Part shown: positions 11,701 through 26,700 of the stretch, in pieces
Layout: each line of letters starts with the position of its first letter
How positions within the stretch are numbered: position 1 is the stretch's first letter
Assembly (NCBI RefSeq): GCF_963675165.1
Contig: NC_087377.1
Location: forward strand, 16,307,518-16,371,517
Origin: Halichondria panicea
Lineage: Eukaryota > Porifera > Demospongiae > Suberitida > Halichondriidae
Direction: 5' to 3'
Length of the DNA stretch: 64,000 bases
Position numbers and translations under genes: made by a program
The notes under the pieces: model-generated
Told to the model about the DNA's origin: nothing
The model's database searches: none
The model's input: the letters and a program-made list of their open reading frames with translations, nothing else

Positions 11701-14700
11701 TGGTACCCTTAGCAACGATAACTATGCGACTGGAACGGTAGCAGTCTACAGCTGCACTCTGGGAGAGCTGTTCAATGGAGACGCCACAAGACATTGTCTA
11801 GCTGGGGGTGCTTGGACTGGAAGCGAACCAAGTTGCTCAGGTAATTAAGTTGCAGTTAGGACAACCTGTGACTATTACAATAGTGCATGCCGTCATAAAT
11901 TTACCTCCTTTTGGGACCAAGAAAAGTGTTAAGTTGTTGTTATTTCAGACTAAGGTTGTGACATGTCTTTCTTTTTGATTAGCTAGCTAGTTCTTACTTC
12001 CAAGTTTAGATAATCCATAAATGCGTGCATTCAGTTTTCACTTGCATGTGTATTGGTCCTCTATTATTCTCACAGTTGGCTGTCCTCAACTTAGCTTGCC
12101 AATCGATGTTGCAATAACCTATTCTACTGATGCTAACACCAATGCAAACTATGTCATTGGAACGTCAGCTTCATTCGTCTGTACCGTTACTGGTGATGGT
12201 TTAAACGGTGTCTCCAATGTTATGTGTGAGTTAGATATGGGGGGACCTGCAGTGGACTGGAGTGACGAGTCACCGACATGTAACGGTGAGCTCCTGCATG
12301 TCATTTGATTATAAGCACTACCGATACCTAGAGTCAAAAAAGAAGTGTAGTTTGTAACTGCGACATTGTATACCCTCCATCCTCTTTCTTCAGCCATAAC
12401 CTGCCCTGCTCTGACAGACCCAAGTGACGGCAGTATTGACTATACAGCTGACAGAGATGAAGAAGGCACCTATGCATTTGATGTAATGGCCACTTACAGC
12501 TGTAACATTGGGTTTGTTCTGGTTGGTTGTAAATCAAGGACTTGTACTGGAGATGGGACAAGTGACGTTGGTGCTTTCGATGGAGTAGCTCCAACTTGTA
12601 ACCGTGAGTGACCGTCACACTGGATGTATTCTGCGCATTTTCCAGGGCTGTATGCGTGTACGTATAGTCTAGTTGTCAATGGTTGCAATACAAGTACAAT
12701 TAAGAAATTCCATAGGCTTATAGTAATGGATTTGATTTGTGGATTTGCAAAACAGCTTTGTTCCCTCCCCACTTTTGTACTCACGTGAACATTCTTAGGA
12801 ATTGTGCATGCGCAACAAAATCTGCTCACGAAGACTATTTTACTAACTTCTAAAGTTATTAATTACTGAATTTTGAAAATTTTTCTTCCCCACGTAATAA
12901 CGTAATAACAGGAAATAGTATACCGCACTTATACTTCTATATATACAATAGCCATGCTAATACTATATAGTCTTGATCTTTGTTTCCACTGAAATTATAT
13001 TCAAATTCCTGTCCTGGCAATTCAACTAATAATTAAGAACCGCAATTGTTTAATATAAAAATTTTTGCACCGATGTATTTTGCACCACATTCATTGGTAC
13101 TGTGCATTCCTCAAACATGTCCTTAGATTCAAATGCTGTATTCTTCCTAACAGCTATCCAGTGCCCAGCTTTACCTGGCATCGACAATGCAATCATCAGC
13201 TACAATTCTGTTGGCACTGATTCGTTTTTGTTTAACACTGCGGCCACTCACATTTGTGACAATGGCTACTTCCTGAGCGATGGGAGTAATATGAGGGTGT
13301 GTGGGGGAGTCGACTCTAGTACTGCTGGTATGTGGAGTGGTACTGCTCCCACGTGTACCGGTGAGAGTCTGCTACTGGTGTCCATGATTGCTACATATCA
13401 TTCTGTTCTGTTATAAAATTCAATGTTTTCCTGAAATAATACATTTCATCTCATGCACTTCAGCCATAACCTGCCCTGCTCTTGCTACAATTGCCAATGG
13501 TGGACTAGTGGATTACGGTACCGACGTACTGAGTGAGATGGGCATGCTTCCCTTTAATACTACAGGGAACTATACGTGCATCACTGAGTATGCTCCTAGG
13601 GATGGTGTCACGGTGACAAGGACATGCCATGAAGACTTGAATAGTGATTCTGGAGGCTCGTTTGATGGAGTTGAAGCAGTTTGTGTGTGTAAGTAAATTT
13701 GATAATTACCGTATATAGCGGGTAATTTCAAGGAGACCAAATATTCGTGGTTGAGCAATATTTTCTTAGTTTCTGTAGTTGATAATGCATTTACATGCTT
13801 TGATCTGACCCAGCCTGGTTGTTCACCCTCTGCAGCCATTATGTGCCCTGATCTGCCGAACCCAGCTAATGGAAGAGTTACCTTCTCAGCAGACGGTCTA
13901 GCTCCGTTCATGTTGGCTACCGTGGCGACCTACAGCTGCGAGCCAGGCTATGCACTGAGTAGTACAGATACAAGAACTTGTGTGGATGAATCTGGTGAAA
14001 CAAATCCTGTCGGTACATGGGATGGTGATGCCCCTACTTGCTCCGGTTAGTTTACTTGGTAAACTGAAATATATTGAAATGCTTATGTTGTTCTACAGCC
14101 ATCCAGTGCTCGGATTTACCTGACATCAGCAATGGTGACATCAGCTATGACACTGCTGCTGTTGGCCCGTTTTCGTTTAACACCCTAGCCACTCACACTT
14201 GTGACAATGGCTACTTCTTGAGTAATGGAAGTGATGTGAGGGTGTGTGGGGGAAACGACTCTAGTACTACTGGAATGTGGAATGGCTTTACTCCCACATG
14301 TACAGGTGAGAGTCTGCTACTGGTGTCCATGATTGCTGTATAGACATACGTAGTGTTGTCAATTTATACGATTTCCTGAAAGAATGGATGTTTTTAAAGC
14401 AAGTTTTCACATATTTCAGCCATAACCTGTCCTGCTCTTGCATCAATTGCCAATGGTGGAGATGTGGATTACGGCACCGACTCACCTGATGTGAATGATA
14501 TGCTTCACTTTGGTACCACGGGGAACTATACGTGCATCACTGAGTATGCCCCTAGGGACGGTGTTACAGTGACAAGGACATGCCGCGTAGACATGAATAG
14601 TGATTCTGGAGGCTTGTTTGATGGAGTTGAAGCAGTTTGTGTGTGTAAGTAAATTCTATAATTACTGTATATAGCGGGTAATTTTAATGAGATCAAACAT

Positions 14701-17700
14701 TCGTGGTTGAGCAATATTATGTTTGTTAGTTCCTGAGTTGATTGCAATCTTTTGAGCATTTACTTTATTTAAATGATTTGATCTAACTCAGCCTGGTTGT
14801 TCACCCTATGCAGCCATTATGTGTCCTGATCTGCCGGATCCAAATAACGGAAGAGTTACCTTCTCAGCAGACGGTCTAGCTCCGTTCGTGCTGGCTACCG
14901 TGGCGACCTACAGCTGCGACCCAGGCTATGGACTGAGTAGCACAGTCACAAGAACTTGTGTGGATGAATCTGGTGAAACAGATCCTGTCGGTACATGGGA
15001 TGGTGATGCCCCTACTTGCTCCGGTTAGTTTACTTGGTAACTGAAATAATTATTGAAATGCTTGTTTTACAGCTATCCAGTGCTCGGATTTACCTGACAT
15101 CAGCAACGGTGACATCAGCTATGACACTGCTGCTGTTGGCCCGTTTTCGTTTAACACCCTAGCCACTCACACTTGTGACAATGGCTACTTCTTGAGTAAT
15201 GGAAGTGATGTGAGGGTGTGTGGGGGAAATGACTCTAGTACTGCTGGAATGTGGAATGGCTTTGGTCCCACATGTACAGGTGAGAGTCTGCTACTGGTGT
15301 CCATGATTGCTGTATAGACATACGTAGTGTTGTCAATTTATACGATTTCCTGAAAGAATGCATGTTTTTTAAAGCAAGTTCTCATGTATTTCAGCCATAA
15401 CCTGCCCTGCTCTTGCATCAATTGCCAATGGTGGACTTGTGGATTACGGCACCGAATCACCTGATGCGAATGACATGCTTCCCTTTGGCGCCACGGGAAA
15501 CTATACGTGCATCACTGAGTATGCCCCTAGGGACGGTGTCACAGTGACAAGGACATGCCGTGTAGACTTGAATAGTGATTCTGGAGGCTCGTTTGATGGA
15601 TTTGAAGCAGTTTGTGTGTGTAAGTAACTTCGATAATAATAATAATTACCGTATAGCAGGTAACTTCAAGAAGACCAAATATTTCTGGTTGAGCAATATT
15701 TTGGTACTTCATGCAGAGTAAGTGTTAATTATTCACCCTCTGCAGCCATCATGTGCCCTGATCTGCCGGACCCAGCTAACGGAAGAGTTACCTTCTCAGC
15801 AGACGGTCTAGCTCCGTTCGTGTTGGCTACCGTGGCGACCTACAGCTGTGAGCCAGGCTATGGACTGAGTAGTACAGATACAAGAACTTGTGTAGATGAA
15901 TCTGGTGAAACAGATCCTGTCGGTACATGGGATGGTGATGCCCCTACTTGCTCCGGTTAGTTTACTTGTAACTGAAATAATTATTGAAATGCTTGTTTTA
16001 CAGCTATCCAGTGCTCGGATTTGCCTGACATCAGCAATGGTGACATCAGCTATGACACTGCTGCTGTTGGCCCGTTTTCGTTTAACACCCTAGCCACTCA
16101 CACTTGTGACAATGGCTACTTCTTGAGTAATGGAAGTGATGTGAGGGTGTGTGAGGGAAATGACTCTAGTACTGCTGGAATGTGGAATGGCTTTGCTCCC
16201 ACATGTACAGGTGAGAGTCTGCTACTGGTGTCCATGATTGTTGTATAGACATACGTAGTGTTGTCAATTTATACAATTTCCTGAAAGAATGCATGTTTTT
16301 TAAAGCAAGTTTTCATGTATTTCAGCCATAACCTGCCCTGCTCTTGCATCAATTGCCAATGGTGAACTTGTGGATTACGGCACCGAATCACCTGATGTGA
16401 ATGACATGCTTCCCTTCGGTGCCATGGGAAACTATACGTGCATCACTGAGTATGCCCCTAGGGACGGTGTCACAGTGACAAGAACATGCCGTGTAGACTT
16501 GAATAGTAATTCTGGAGGCTCGTTTGATGGAGTTGAAGCAGTTTGTGTGTGTAAGTAAATTCTATAATAATAATAATTACCGTATAGCAGGTAATTTGAA
16601 GAAGACCAAATATTCTTGGTTGAGCAATATTTTGTTATTTCATGCAGAGTAAGTGTTAATTGTTCACCTTCTGCAGCCATCATGTGTCCTGATCTGCCGG
16701 ACCCAGCTAACGGAAGAGTTACCTTCTTAGCAGACGGTCTAGCTCCGTTCGTGTTGGCTACCGTGGCGACCTACAGCTGTGAGCCAGGCTATGGACTGAG
16801 TAGTACAGATACAAGAACTTGTGTGGATGAATCTGGTGAAACAGATCCTGTCGGTACATGGGATGGTGATGCCCCTACTTGCTTCGGTTAGTTTACTTGT
16901 AACTGAAATAATTATTGAAATGCTTGTTTTACAGCTATCCAGTGCTCGGATTTGCCTGACATCAGCAATAGTGACATCAGCTATGACACTGCTGCTGTTG
17001 GCCCGTTTTCGTTTAACACCCTAGCCACTCACACTTGTGACACTGGCTACTTCTTGAGTAATGGGAGTGATGTGAGGGTGTGTGAGGGAAATGACTCTAG
17101 TACTACTGGAATGTGGAATGGCTTTACTCCCACATGTACAGGTGAGAGTGTGCTACTGGTGTCCATGATTGTTGTATAGACATACGTAGTGTTGTCAATT
17201 TATACGATTTCCTGAAAGAATGCATGTTTTTAAAGCAAGTTTTCACGCATTTCAGCCATAACCTGCCCTGCTCTTGCATCAATTACCAATGGTGGAGATG
17301 TGGATTACGGCACCGACTCACCTGATGTGAATGACATGCTTCCTTTCGGTGCCATGGGAAACTATACGTGCATCACTGAGTATGCCCCTAGGGACAGTGT
17401 CAATGTGACAAGGACATGCAGTGTAGACTTGAATAGTGATTCTGGAGGCTCGTTTGATGGATTTGAAGCAGTTTGTGTGTGTAAGTAACTTCGATAATAA
17501 TAATAATTACCGTATAGCAGGTAATTTGAAGAAGACCAAATATTCTTGGTTGAGCAATATTTTGTTACTTCATGCAGAGTAAGTGTTAATTGTTCACCTT
17601 CTGCAGCCATCATGTGCCCTGATCTGCCGGACCCAGCTAACGGAAGAGTTACCTTCTCAGCAGACGGTCTAGCTCCTTTCGTGTTGGCTACCGTGGCGAC

Positions 17701-20700
17701 CTACAGCTGTGAGCCAGGCTATGGACTGAGTAGTACAGATACAAGAACTTGTGTGGATGAATCTGGTGAAACAGATCCTGTCGGTACATGGGATGGTGAT
17801 GCCTCTACTTGCTCTGGTTAGTTTACTTGGTAACTGAAATAATTATTGAAATGCTTGTTTTACAGCTATCCTGTGCTCGGATTTACCTGACATCAGCAAT
17901 GGTGACATCAGCTATGACACTGCTGCTGCTGGCCCGTTTTCATTTAACACCCTAGCCACTCACACTTGTGACAATGGCTACTTCTTGAGTAATGGAAGTG
18001 ATGTGAGGGTGTGTGGGGGAAATGACTCTAGTACTGCTGGAATGTGGAATGGCGTTGCTCCCACATGTACAGGTGAGAGTCTGCTACTGGTGTCCATGAT
18101 TGCTGTATAGATATACGTAGTGTTGTCAATTTATACGATTTCCTGAAAGAATGCATGTTTTTTAAAGCAAGTTCTCATGTATTTCAGCCATAACCTGCCC
18201 TGCTCTTGCATCAATTACCAATGGTGGAGATGTGGATTACGGCACCGACTCACCTGATGTGAATGACATGCTTCACTTTGGTACCACGGGGAACTATACG
18301 TGCATCACTGAGTATGCCCCTAGGGACGGTGTTACAGTGACAAGGACATGCCGCGTAGACATGAATAGTGATTCTGGAGGCTTGTTTGATGGAGTTGAAG
18401 CAGTTTGTGTGTGTAAGTAAATTCTATAATTACTGTATATAGCGGGTAATTTTAATGAGATCAAACATTTGTGGTTGAGCAATATTATGTTTGTTAGTTC
18501 CTGAGTTGATTGCATTCTTTTGAGCATTTACTTTATTTAAATGATTTGATCTAACTCAGCCTGGTTGTTCACCCTATGCGCAGCCATCATGTGCCCTGAT
18601 CTGCCGGACCCAGCTAACGGAAGAGTTACCTTCTCAGCAGACAGTCTAGCTCCGTTCGTGTTGGCTACCGTGGCGACCTACAGCTGTGAGCCAGGCTATG
18701 GACTGAGTAGCACAGTCACAAGAACTTGTGTGGATGAATCTGGTGAAACAGATCCTGTCGGTACATGGGATGGTGATGCCCCTACTTGCTCTGGTCAGTT
18801 TACTTGGTAAACTGAAATAATTATTGAAATGCTTATGTTGTTTTACAGCTATCCAGTGCTCGGATTTACCTGACATCAGCAATGGTGACACCAGCTATGA
18901 CACTGCTGCTGTTGGCCCGTTTTCGTTTAACACCCTAGCCACTCACACTTGTGACACTGGCTACTTCTTGAGTAATGGGAGTGATGTGAGGGTGTGTGAG
19001 GGAAATGACTCTAGTACTACTGGAATGTGGAATGGCTTTACTCCCACATGTACAGGTGAGAGTGTGCTACTGGTGTCCATGATTGTTGTATAGACATACG
19101 TAGTGTTGTCAATTTATACGATTTCCTGAAAGAATGCATGTTTTTAAAGCAAGTTTTCACGCATTTCAGCCATAACCTGCCCTGCTCTTGCATCAATTAC
19201 CAATGGTGGAGATGTGGATTACGGCACCGACTCACCTGATGTGAATGACATGCTTCCTTTCAGTGCCATGGGAAACTATACGTGCATCACTGAGTATGCC
19301 CCTAGGGACGGTGTCAATGTGACAAGGACATGCCGTGTAGACTTGAATAGTGATTCTGGAGGCTCGTTTGATGGATTTGAAGCAGTTTGTGTGTGTAAGT
19401 AACTTCGATAATAATAATAATTACCGTATAGCAGGTAATTTGAAGAAGACCAAATATTCTTGGTTGAGCAATATTTTGTTACTTCATGCAGAGTAAGTGT
19501 TAATTGTTCACTTTCTGCAGCCATCATGTGCCCTGATCTGCCGGACCCAGCTAACGGAAGAGTTACCTTCTCAGCAGACGGTCTAGCTCCTTTCGTGTTG
19601 GCTACCGTGGCGACCTACAGCTGTGAGCCAGGCTATGGACTGAGTAGTACAGATACAAGAACTTGTGTGGATGAATCTGGTGAAACAGATCCTGTCGGTA
19701 CATGGGATGGTGATGCCCCTACTTGCTCCGGTTAGTTTACTTGGTAACTGAAATAATTATTGAAATGCTTGTTTTACAGCTATCCTGTGCTCGGATTTAC
19801 CTGACATCAGCAATGGTGACATCAGCTATGACACTGCTGCTGTTGGCCCGTTTTCATTTAACACCCTAGCCACTCACACTTGTGACAATGGCTACTTCTT
19901 GAGTAATGGAAGTGATGTGAGGGTGTGTGGGGGAAATGACTCTAGTACTGCTGGAATGTGGAATGGCGTTGCTCCCACATGTACAGGTAAGAGTCTGCTA
20001 CTGGTGTCCATGATTGTTGTATAGACATACGTAGTGTTGTCAATTTATACGATTTCCTGAAAGAATGCATGTTTTTTAAAGCAAGTTCTCATGTATTTCA
20101 GCCATAACCTGCCCTGCTCTTGCATCAATTACCAATGGTGGAGATGTGGATTACGGCACCGACTCACCTGATGTGAATGACATGCTTCACTTTGGTACCA
20201 CGGGGAACTATACGTGCATCACTGAGTATGCCCCTAGGGACGGTGTTACAGTGACAAGGACATGCCGCGTAGACATGAATAGTGATTCTGGAGGCTTGTT
20301 TGATGGAGTTAAAGCAGTTTGTGTGTGTAAGTAAATTCTATAATTACTGTATATAGCGGGTAATTTTAATGAGATCAAACATTCGTGGTTGAGCAATATT
20401 ATGTTTGTTAGTTCCTGAGTTGATTGCATTCTTTTGAGCATTTACTTTATTTAAATGATTTGATCTAACTCAGCCTGGTTGTTCACCCTATGCGCAGCCA
20501 TCATGTGCCCTGATCTGCCGGACCCAGCTAACGGAAGAGTTACCTTCTCAGCAGACAGTCTAGCTCCGTTCGTGTTGGCTACCGTGGCGACCTACAGCTG
20601 TGAGCCAGGCTATGGACTGAGTAGCACAGTCACAAGAACTTGTGTGGATGAATCTGGTGAAACAGATCCTGTCGGTACATGGGATGGTGATGCCCCTACT

Positions 20701-23700
20701 TGCTCTGGTCAGTTTACTTGGTAAACTGAAATAATTATTGAAATGCTTATGTTGTTTTACAGCTATCCAGTGCTCGGATTTACCTGACATCAGCAATGGT
20801 GACACCAGCTATGACACTGCTGCTGTTGGCCCGTTTTCGTTTAACACCCTAGCCACTCACACTTGTGACACTGGCTACTTCTTGAGTAATGGGAGTGATG
20901 TGAGGGTGTGTGAGGGAAATGACTCTAGTACTACTGGAATGTGGAATGGCTTTACTCCCACATGTACAGGTGAGAGTGTGCTACTGGTGTCCATGATTGT
21001 TGTATAGACATACGTAGTGTTGTCAATTTATACGATTTCCTGAAAGAATGCATGTTTTTAAAGCAAGTTTTCACGCATTTCAGCCATAACCTGCCCTGCT
21101 CTTGCATCAATTACCAATGGTGGAGATGTGGATTACGGCACCGACTCACCTGATGTGAATGACATGCTTCCTTTCGGTGCCATGGGAAACTATACGTGCA
21201 TCACTGAGTATGCCCCTAGGGACGGTGTCAATGTGACAAGGACATGCCGTGTAGACTTGAATAGTGATTCTGGAGGCTCGTTTGATGGATTTGAAGCAGT
21301 TTGTGTGTGTAAGTAACTTGGATAATAATAATAATTACCATATAGCAGGTAATTTCAAGAAGACCAAATATTCCTGGTTGAGCAATATTTTTTTACTTCA
21401 TGCAGAGTAAGTATTAATTGTTCTCACCGTTTGCAGTCATCATGTGCCATGATCTGCCGGACCCAGCTAACGGAAGAGTTACCTTCTCAGCAGACGGTCT
21501 AGCTCTGTTTGTGTTGGCTACCGTGGCGACCTACAGCTGCGAGCCAGGCTATGGACTGAGTAGTACAGATACAAGAACTTGTGTGGATGAATCTGGTGAA
21601 ACAGATCCTGTCGGTACATGGGATGGTGATGCCCCTACTTGCTCCGGTTAGTTTACTTGGTAAACCGAAATAATATTGAAATGCTTATGTTGTTTACAGC
21701 TATCCTGTGCTCGGATTTACCTGACATCATCAACGGTGACATCAGCTATGACCCTGCTGGCGATGACCCATTTCCGTTTAACACCCTAGCCACTCACACT
21801 TGTGACAATGGCTACTTCTTGAGTAATGGAAGTGATGTGAGGGTGTGTGGGGGAAACGACTCTAGTACTACTGGAATGTGGAATGGCTTTACTCCCACAT
21901 GTACAGGTGAGAGTCTGCTACTGGTGTCCATGATTGTTGTATAGACATACGTAGTGTTGTCAATTTATACGATTTCCTGAAAGAATGCATGTTTTTAAAG
22001 CAAGTTTTCACGCATTTCAGCCATAACCTGCCCTGCTCTTGCATCAATTGCCAATGGTGGACTTGTGGATTACGGCACCGACTCACCTGATGTGAATGAC
22101 ATGCTTCTCTTTGGTACCACGGGGAACTATACGTGCATCACTGAGTATGCCCCTAGGGACGGTGTCAATGTGACAAGGACATGCCGTGTAGACTTGAATA
22201 GTGATACTGGAGGCTCGTTTGATGGAGTTGAAGCAGTTTGTGTGTGTAAGTAACTTCGATAATAATAATAATTACCGTATAGCAGGTAATTTCAAGAATA
22301 CCAAATATTCCTGGTTGAGCAATATTTTGTTACTTCGTGCAGAGTAAGTATTAATTGTTCTCACCGTTTGCAGCCATCATGTGTCCTGATCTGCTGGATC
22401 CAGCTAACGGAAGAGTTAACTTCTCAGCAGATGGTCTAGCCCCGTTCGTGTTGGCTACCATGGCAACCTACAGCTGTGAGCCAGGCTATGGACTGAATAG
22501 TACAGACACAAGAACTTGTGTGGATGAATCTGGTGAAACAGATCCTGTCGGTACATGGGATGGTGATGCCCCTACTTGCTCTGGTGGGTTAATAATACAT
22601 ATACAACCATGAACTGAACTATTATTTATTCTCTACAGTTATCCAGTGCCCGGATTTAGTAGCCATCGACAACGGAGACATCAGCTACAATCCTAGGACT
22701 GGAGTGTTGGCATTTAACACTGAGGCCACTTACACTTGTGATATTTTTTACACTCTAACCAATGGTAGTGATGTGAGGGTGTGTGGGGGAGACGACTCTA
22801 ATACCACCGGAGCCTGGAGCGGTACTGCTCCAGGATGTTCAGGTAACTCTATGATCTGAGTATATAGTCAATGAATACCGTTAGCGGGTACATTTCGAGG
22901 GTATACGCCTAATACGGAATGGCTGTTAGAAAGCATATTTAATTTTCGGGGAATAGCAGCCTTTTTGCAGCATGCATGCATGCGTTATTAAATTCGTGAC
23001 TATAAATGTTCGCGGTACATGCTTATTCAGCGAAAACCCCTAACATTTGTATACCCTCGAAATATGCACCCTTTACTGGATTTTAAGACAATCTTTTATT
23101 TCAAAAATGTAGTGGCCTGCATGCATGTACATGTGTCAGTGATATTTACCTTGTAGCTTGTCTTAGGCTTTAATCGTGCTGTTGGTTTTATTGTTTTCCA
23201 CGTGCAGCCAATCTCCCATTAATCACGAGTGAGCCCAGTGACCTCCTTCTAGTTGTTGAAGGGACTGTTCAGTTTTCTGTAACTGCTGAAGGTGTTGGTT
23301 TGACTTACAAATGGATGAATGGAGATGGAGATCTTTCTGATATGGTTGATAAGATATCGGGTTCTACCTTGGCAACCTTGATGATTATGAATGTTAGCTT
23401 GTCTGATGTCAATGGCTATTCAGTCCGAGTTAGTAACAGTGCTGGTGACGTTGATTCATTCACAGCAAATCTAATCACAAGTAAGACAGCTTTTCTTTAT
23501 CGTACTACATGATTGACTTTTCCCTATTGCAGCCTCTAGTTACCAAGTTACTCTTAGCAACAGCTCAGTACTGGAAACTATAGAAAGCAGCCAGGCTAGC
23601 ATTCTGTATCAAGCAACTCTGTCAAGAATCAATGGAACACCAATTCAGCAATTACCTGCCGTGGTCTCAGTTACACTGGTTGCCGAGGGGACACCCTCGA

Positions 23701-26700
23701 ACATAATTTCTGGTAATAATTAAAACTATTTTTGACCTATACATGAATAACGGAATCATTCTTTTTAGAGGAAGGTGTTGATTTCAGCATTGGACCTCTC
23801 ACGGTCACATTTGGTCCGTGTGACCCTTGCACCCCAGACCACCTGCAGAGGGAGGCACAGCTGTGTGTGAAGGATGACGACGATTTGGAGTTTCAGCATT
23901 TGTTCACTCTTAGTGTTGATTTAGCATCAACAAACCCCTCAGGGATAACCGCAGGAGACCCCCTGCAGATCACCATTACTGATGATGGTGAGTTTCATGT
24001 ATCAACACAAACCTCCGTTAGAATTGTTATCTTTGTTCTCAGAGCAATCGACTGTTGGTGTAACATTCGACCAAGCTAACTACACTATTGCTGAGAACAG
24101 TAGCCTCACTGTGACTGGAAGACTCACTGGACTAACAGGAGAGCTGCAAAGCAACTTCTCTCTTACACTCGATGTTGTTGATACATTTATAGGTAAGCCT
24201 CTAATTCAAAACTAGACTCGTTTACATTGTTTTGTACACAGATGCCAGTGATGTCACAATTAACCCTTCTGATTTGATCATCAATTTCGTTGCTTTTGAA
24301 GACACAACGTTTTCTCTGACTATTGATGCTAACAATGATGACAACTTTGAAGGGTTCCACTCATTTGTGATATCTCTACCGACTGACTCTGACTACATTG
24401 CTCCTTTAGCGAGTGACACTGCCAGTACCACCGTCACCATCAGTGACTTTGATGGTGAGATCAATCATTGATATAGAATTTTGCACAGTATATTTTATGA
24501 CACCACCATGACTTTGATAGTGATATTGATCAATGTTTTGATCACTTCAGATGCTACCGTAACTGTGTCCACTGCCGTTGTCACTGGAGATGAAGGTACC
24601 AACGTCACTGTTTGTGCTTCTGTGATGGATGCATCGCCAGGCACCATCGATGCAGACATTGAGCTCAGCTTTGAGCTAGTCCCTAACACTGCAGGTACGT
24701 ACGTGATTAATAATATAATTAGAGAGAGAGAGACAGAGAGAGAGAGACAGAGAGAGCTTTATTAATTGCATTTTACAGAATAGCCTTAGAATACCTGTCG
24801 TCTTACGAGTTAATCCACAATAATGATAGTTAATTATTATATGAGTGACCTTACAAAGTGCATGCATATGCCTACACTATATAGCTTGTTAATTATCAGA
24901 TATAAACACTGTTTCTTGTTTGTTAGATACCAGTGATTATGCTTCTGTGGGAAATTTTTTCGTCAATATTGCTGGTGGTCGAGCAAATATCGGTTCTGAG
25001 GATTGTGTAACTATTAGTCTGCTGGAAGATGACATCCTTGAAAGTGATCAACAATTCTCAGCTATTTTGTCTTCTCCCAATGCTCGAGTTGATGTCAGTG
25101 AAACCGTTATTGTTATCACCAACACAAATAGTAAGTTACGTACAAAACAGTTGCCATAGTTACCAACCTCAGGGTCATTATGACAACATTTGAACAAGCA
25201 CAGATTATTATGAGCTACGTATACAGACCGCACATTTTCTCATTTTTCTTTAAATAATCAGAATCTTTGGATACAGTATAATATATATAATATATAATAA
25301 CATCCATCGTACACTACTACAAGTGAAAACCTTAATTTGCGAAAGAGCCAAAATTAACGAGTAGAAAATTTAACAATTTGCGATCGCGACCTGGTAAGGA
25401 TCATCATTTCACAAGTATCTCCGCGATTATAGCTTAGTCATACTTCAATAACCATTTATTGCTCACAAAACATTGTATACTGTATAGCGGGTAATTTTCG
25501 CGGGGTAAAATCAGTATCACTATTCGTTATTTTCGTGGGCAAGCTGACCTCCATGAAATGTTAACGTAGGCATGGCTTACCGGAGCGTAGGAATGCAGTG
25601 CAGGCAACGAGACTAAACGAAATTTTTACTCACGAAAACCACCGTTTATCGAGTGCAACGAATTTTTACTCCACGAACCTTACACGCTATACGGTATAGA
25701 GTCGTAATGTACTTATAAGCAAAACTATACATTGATGTGAATACATAATATGTATCGTGTCCTGCAGTTCCTATGCTCAACTTCTTATCAAACGATCTCA
25801 CGGTGGTGGAGGGAGTAGACAAATTTGTTTTTTATCCGCTGAGAATCACGGACGTACCTGCTGGAGGACTGGAGGGGTTAATCGAGTATAAACTCATTGT
25901 GAGTCCAAGTGGAGCAAGTAAGCACATAATTATAATGTTGTGGACAGTGCTATATGTACGTAATTCTTAATTTGCAGCTTTAAATGTTGACTATCGTGCG
26001 GACAATCCATCAATAGTCTCATTTGGTAGCCCTGGAGAGATCACCTCACAGGCTGAACTGGAGGGAACTCTTTCTACACCAGCTCAGATTGAGATTCTGG
26101 ATAACATAATACTCGATACGGATGATGAGGATGTGATAGTGTTCTTGCTAGCGACTGATAACTCCAGATCAATGGACATCATCATTGTGGACAATGAAAG
26201 TACGTTTGCTGTGATTTATTAAGTGTGAGTAGTATATATTGCCCTCGATCAGATCAGGCTTAATTTTATGTGCATTGATACAACTTGTATCCAATGCCTT
26301 CAGGCTTGAACCTCTTTGTAGAGACTCTGATTTCACAATTCGTCCATTATCTAGATAATGATGTACATAATTATTTATAGTTAAATGTTTTTTTCAGGGG
26401 CTGTGGTTAGTTTTGATGCTGTGAGCTACGCTAGTACCGAGGGCTTATCTGTCAGTCTGGTTCTGAACCTGACGGGTATTCCAGAAGGAGGTTTCCAGGA
26501 CAACAGGCTCACTGTTACCTTGACAACTATCGATCAGGGGAAGACTAGTGAGTAGTGCATGTGTTATGATAGTTCACCTCTGAATGGTATCTTCCATCTA
26601 TGTACCTAATAGTATTTATTCGTCGTGATGGTTTATTATTGCGCCAGATATCGATCGTTAAGTATAATTATAATTATGATATCTTGGTTCCAGTATCACA

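Noticed and set aside
16935-21308. Assembly artefact as the cause of the 1,914-bp duplication
   Set aside because: Copies carry private differences (ISNSD in unit 5 A versus NGDTS in unit 7 A, GVKAV in unit 8 B, DASTC in unit 5 C), so they are real separate copies; the exact copy number still rests on the assembly.
13154-22842. CRISPR-like regular spacing
   Set aside because: The repeats are 0.9-1.0 kb coding triplets with introns in a eukaryotic gene, not short direct repeats with unique spacers.
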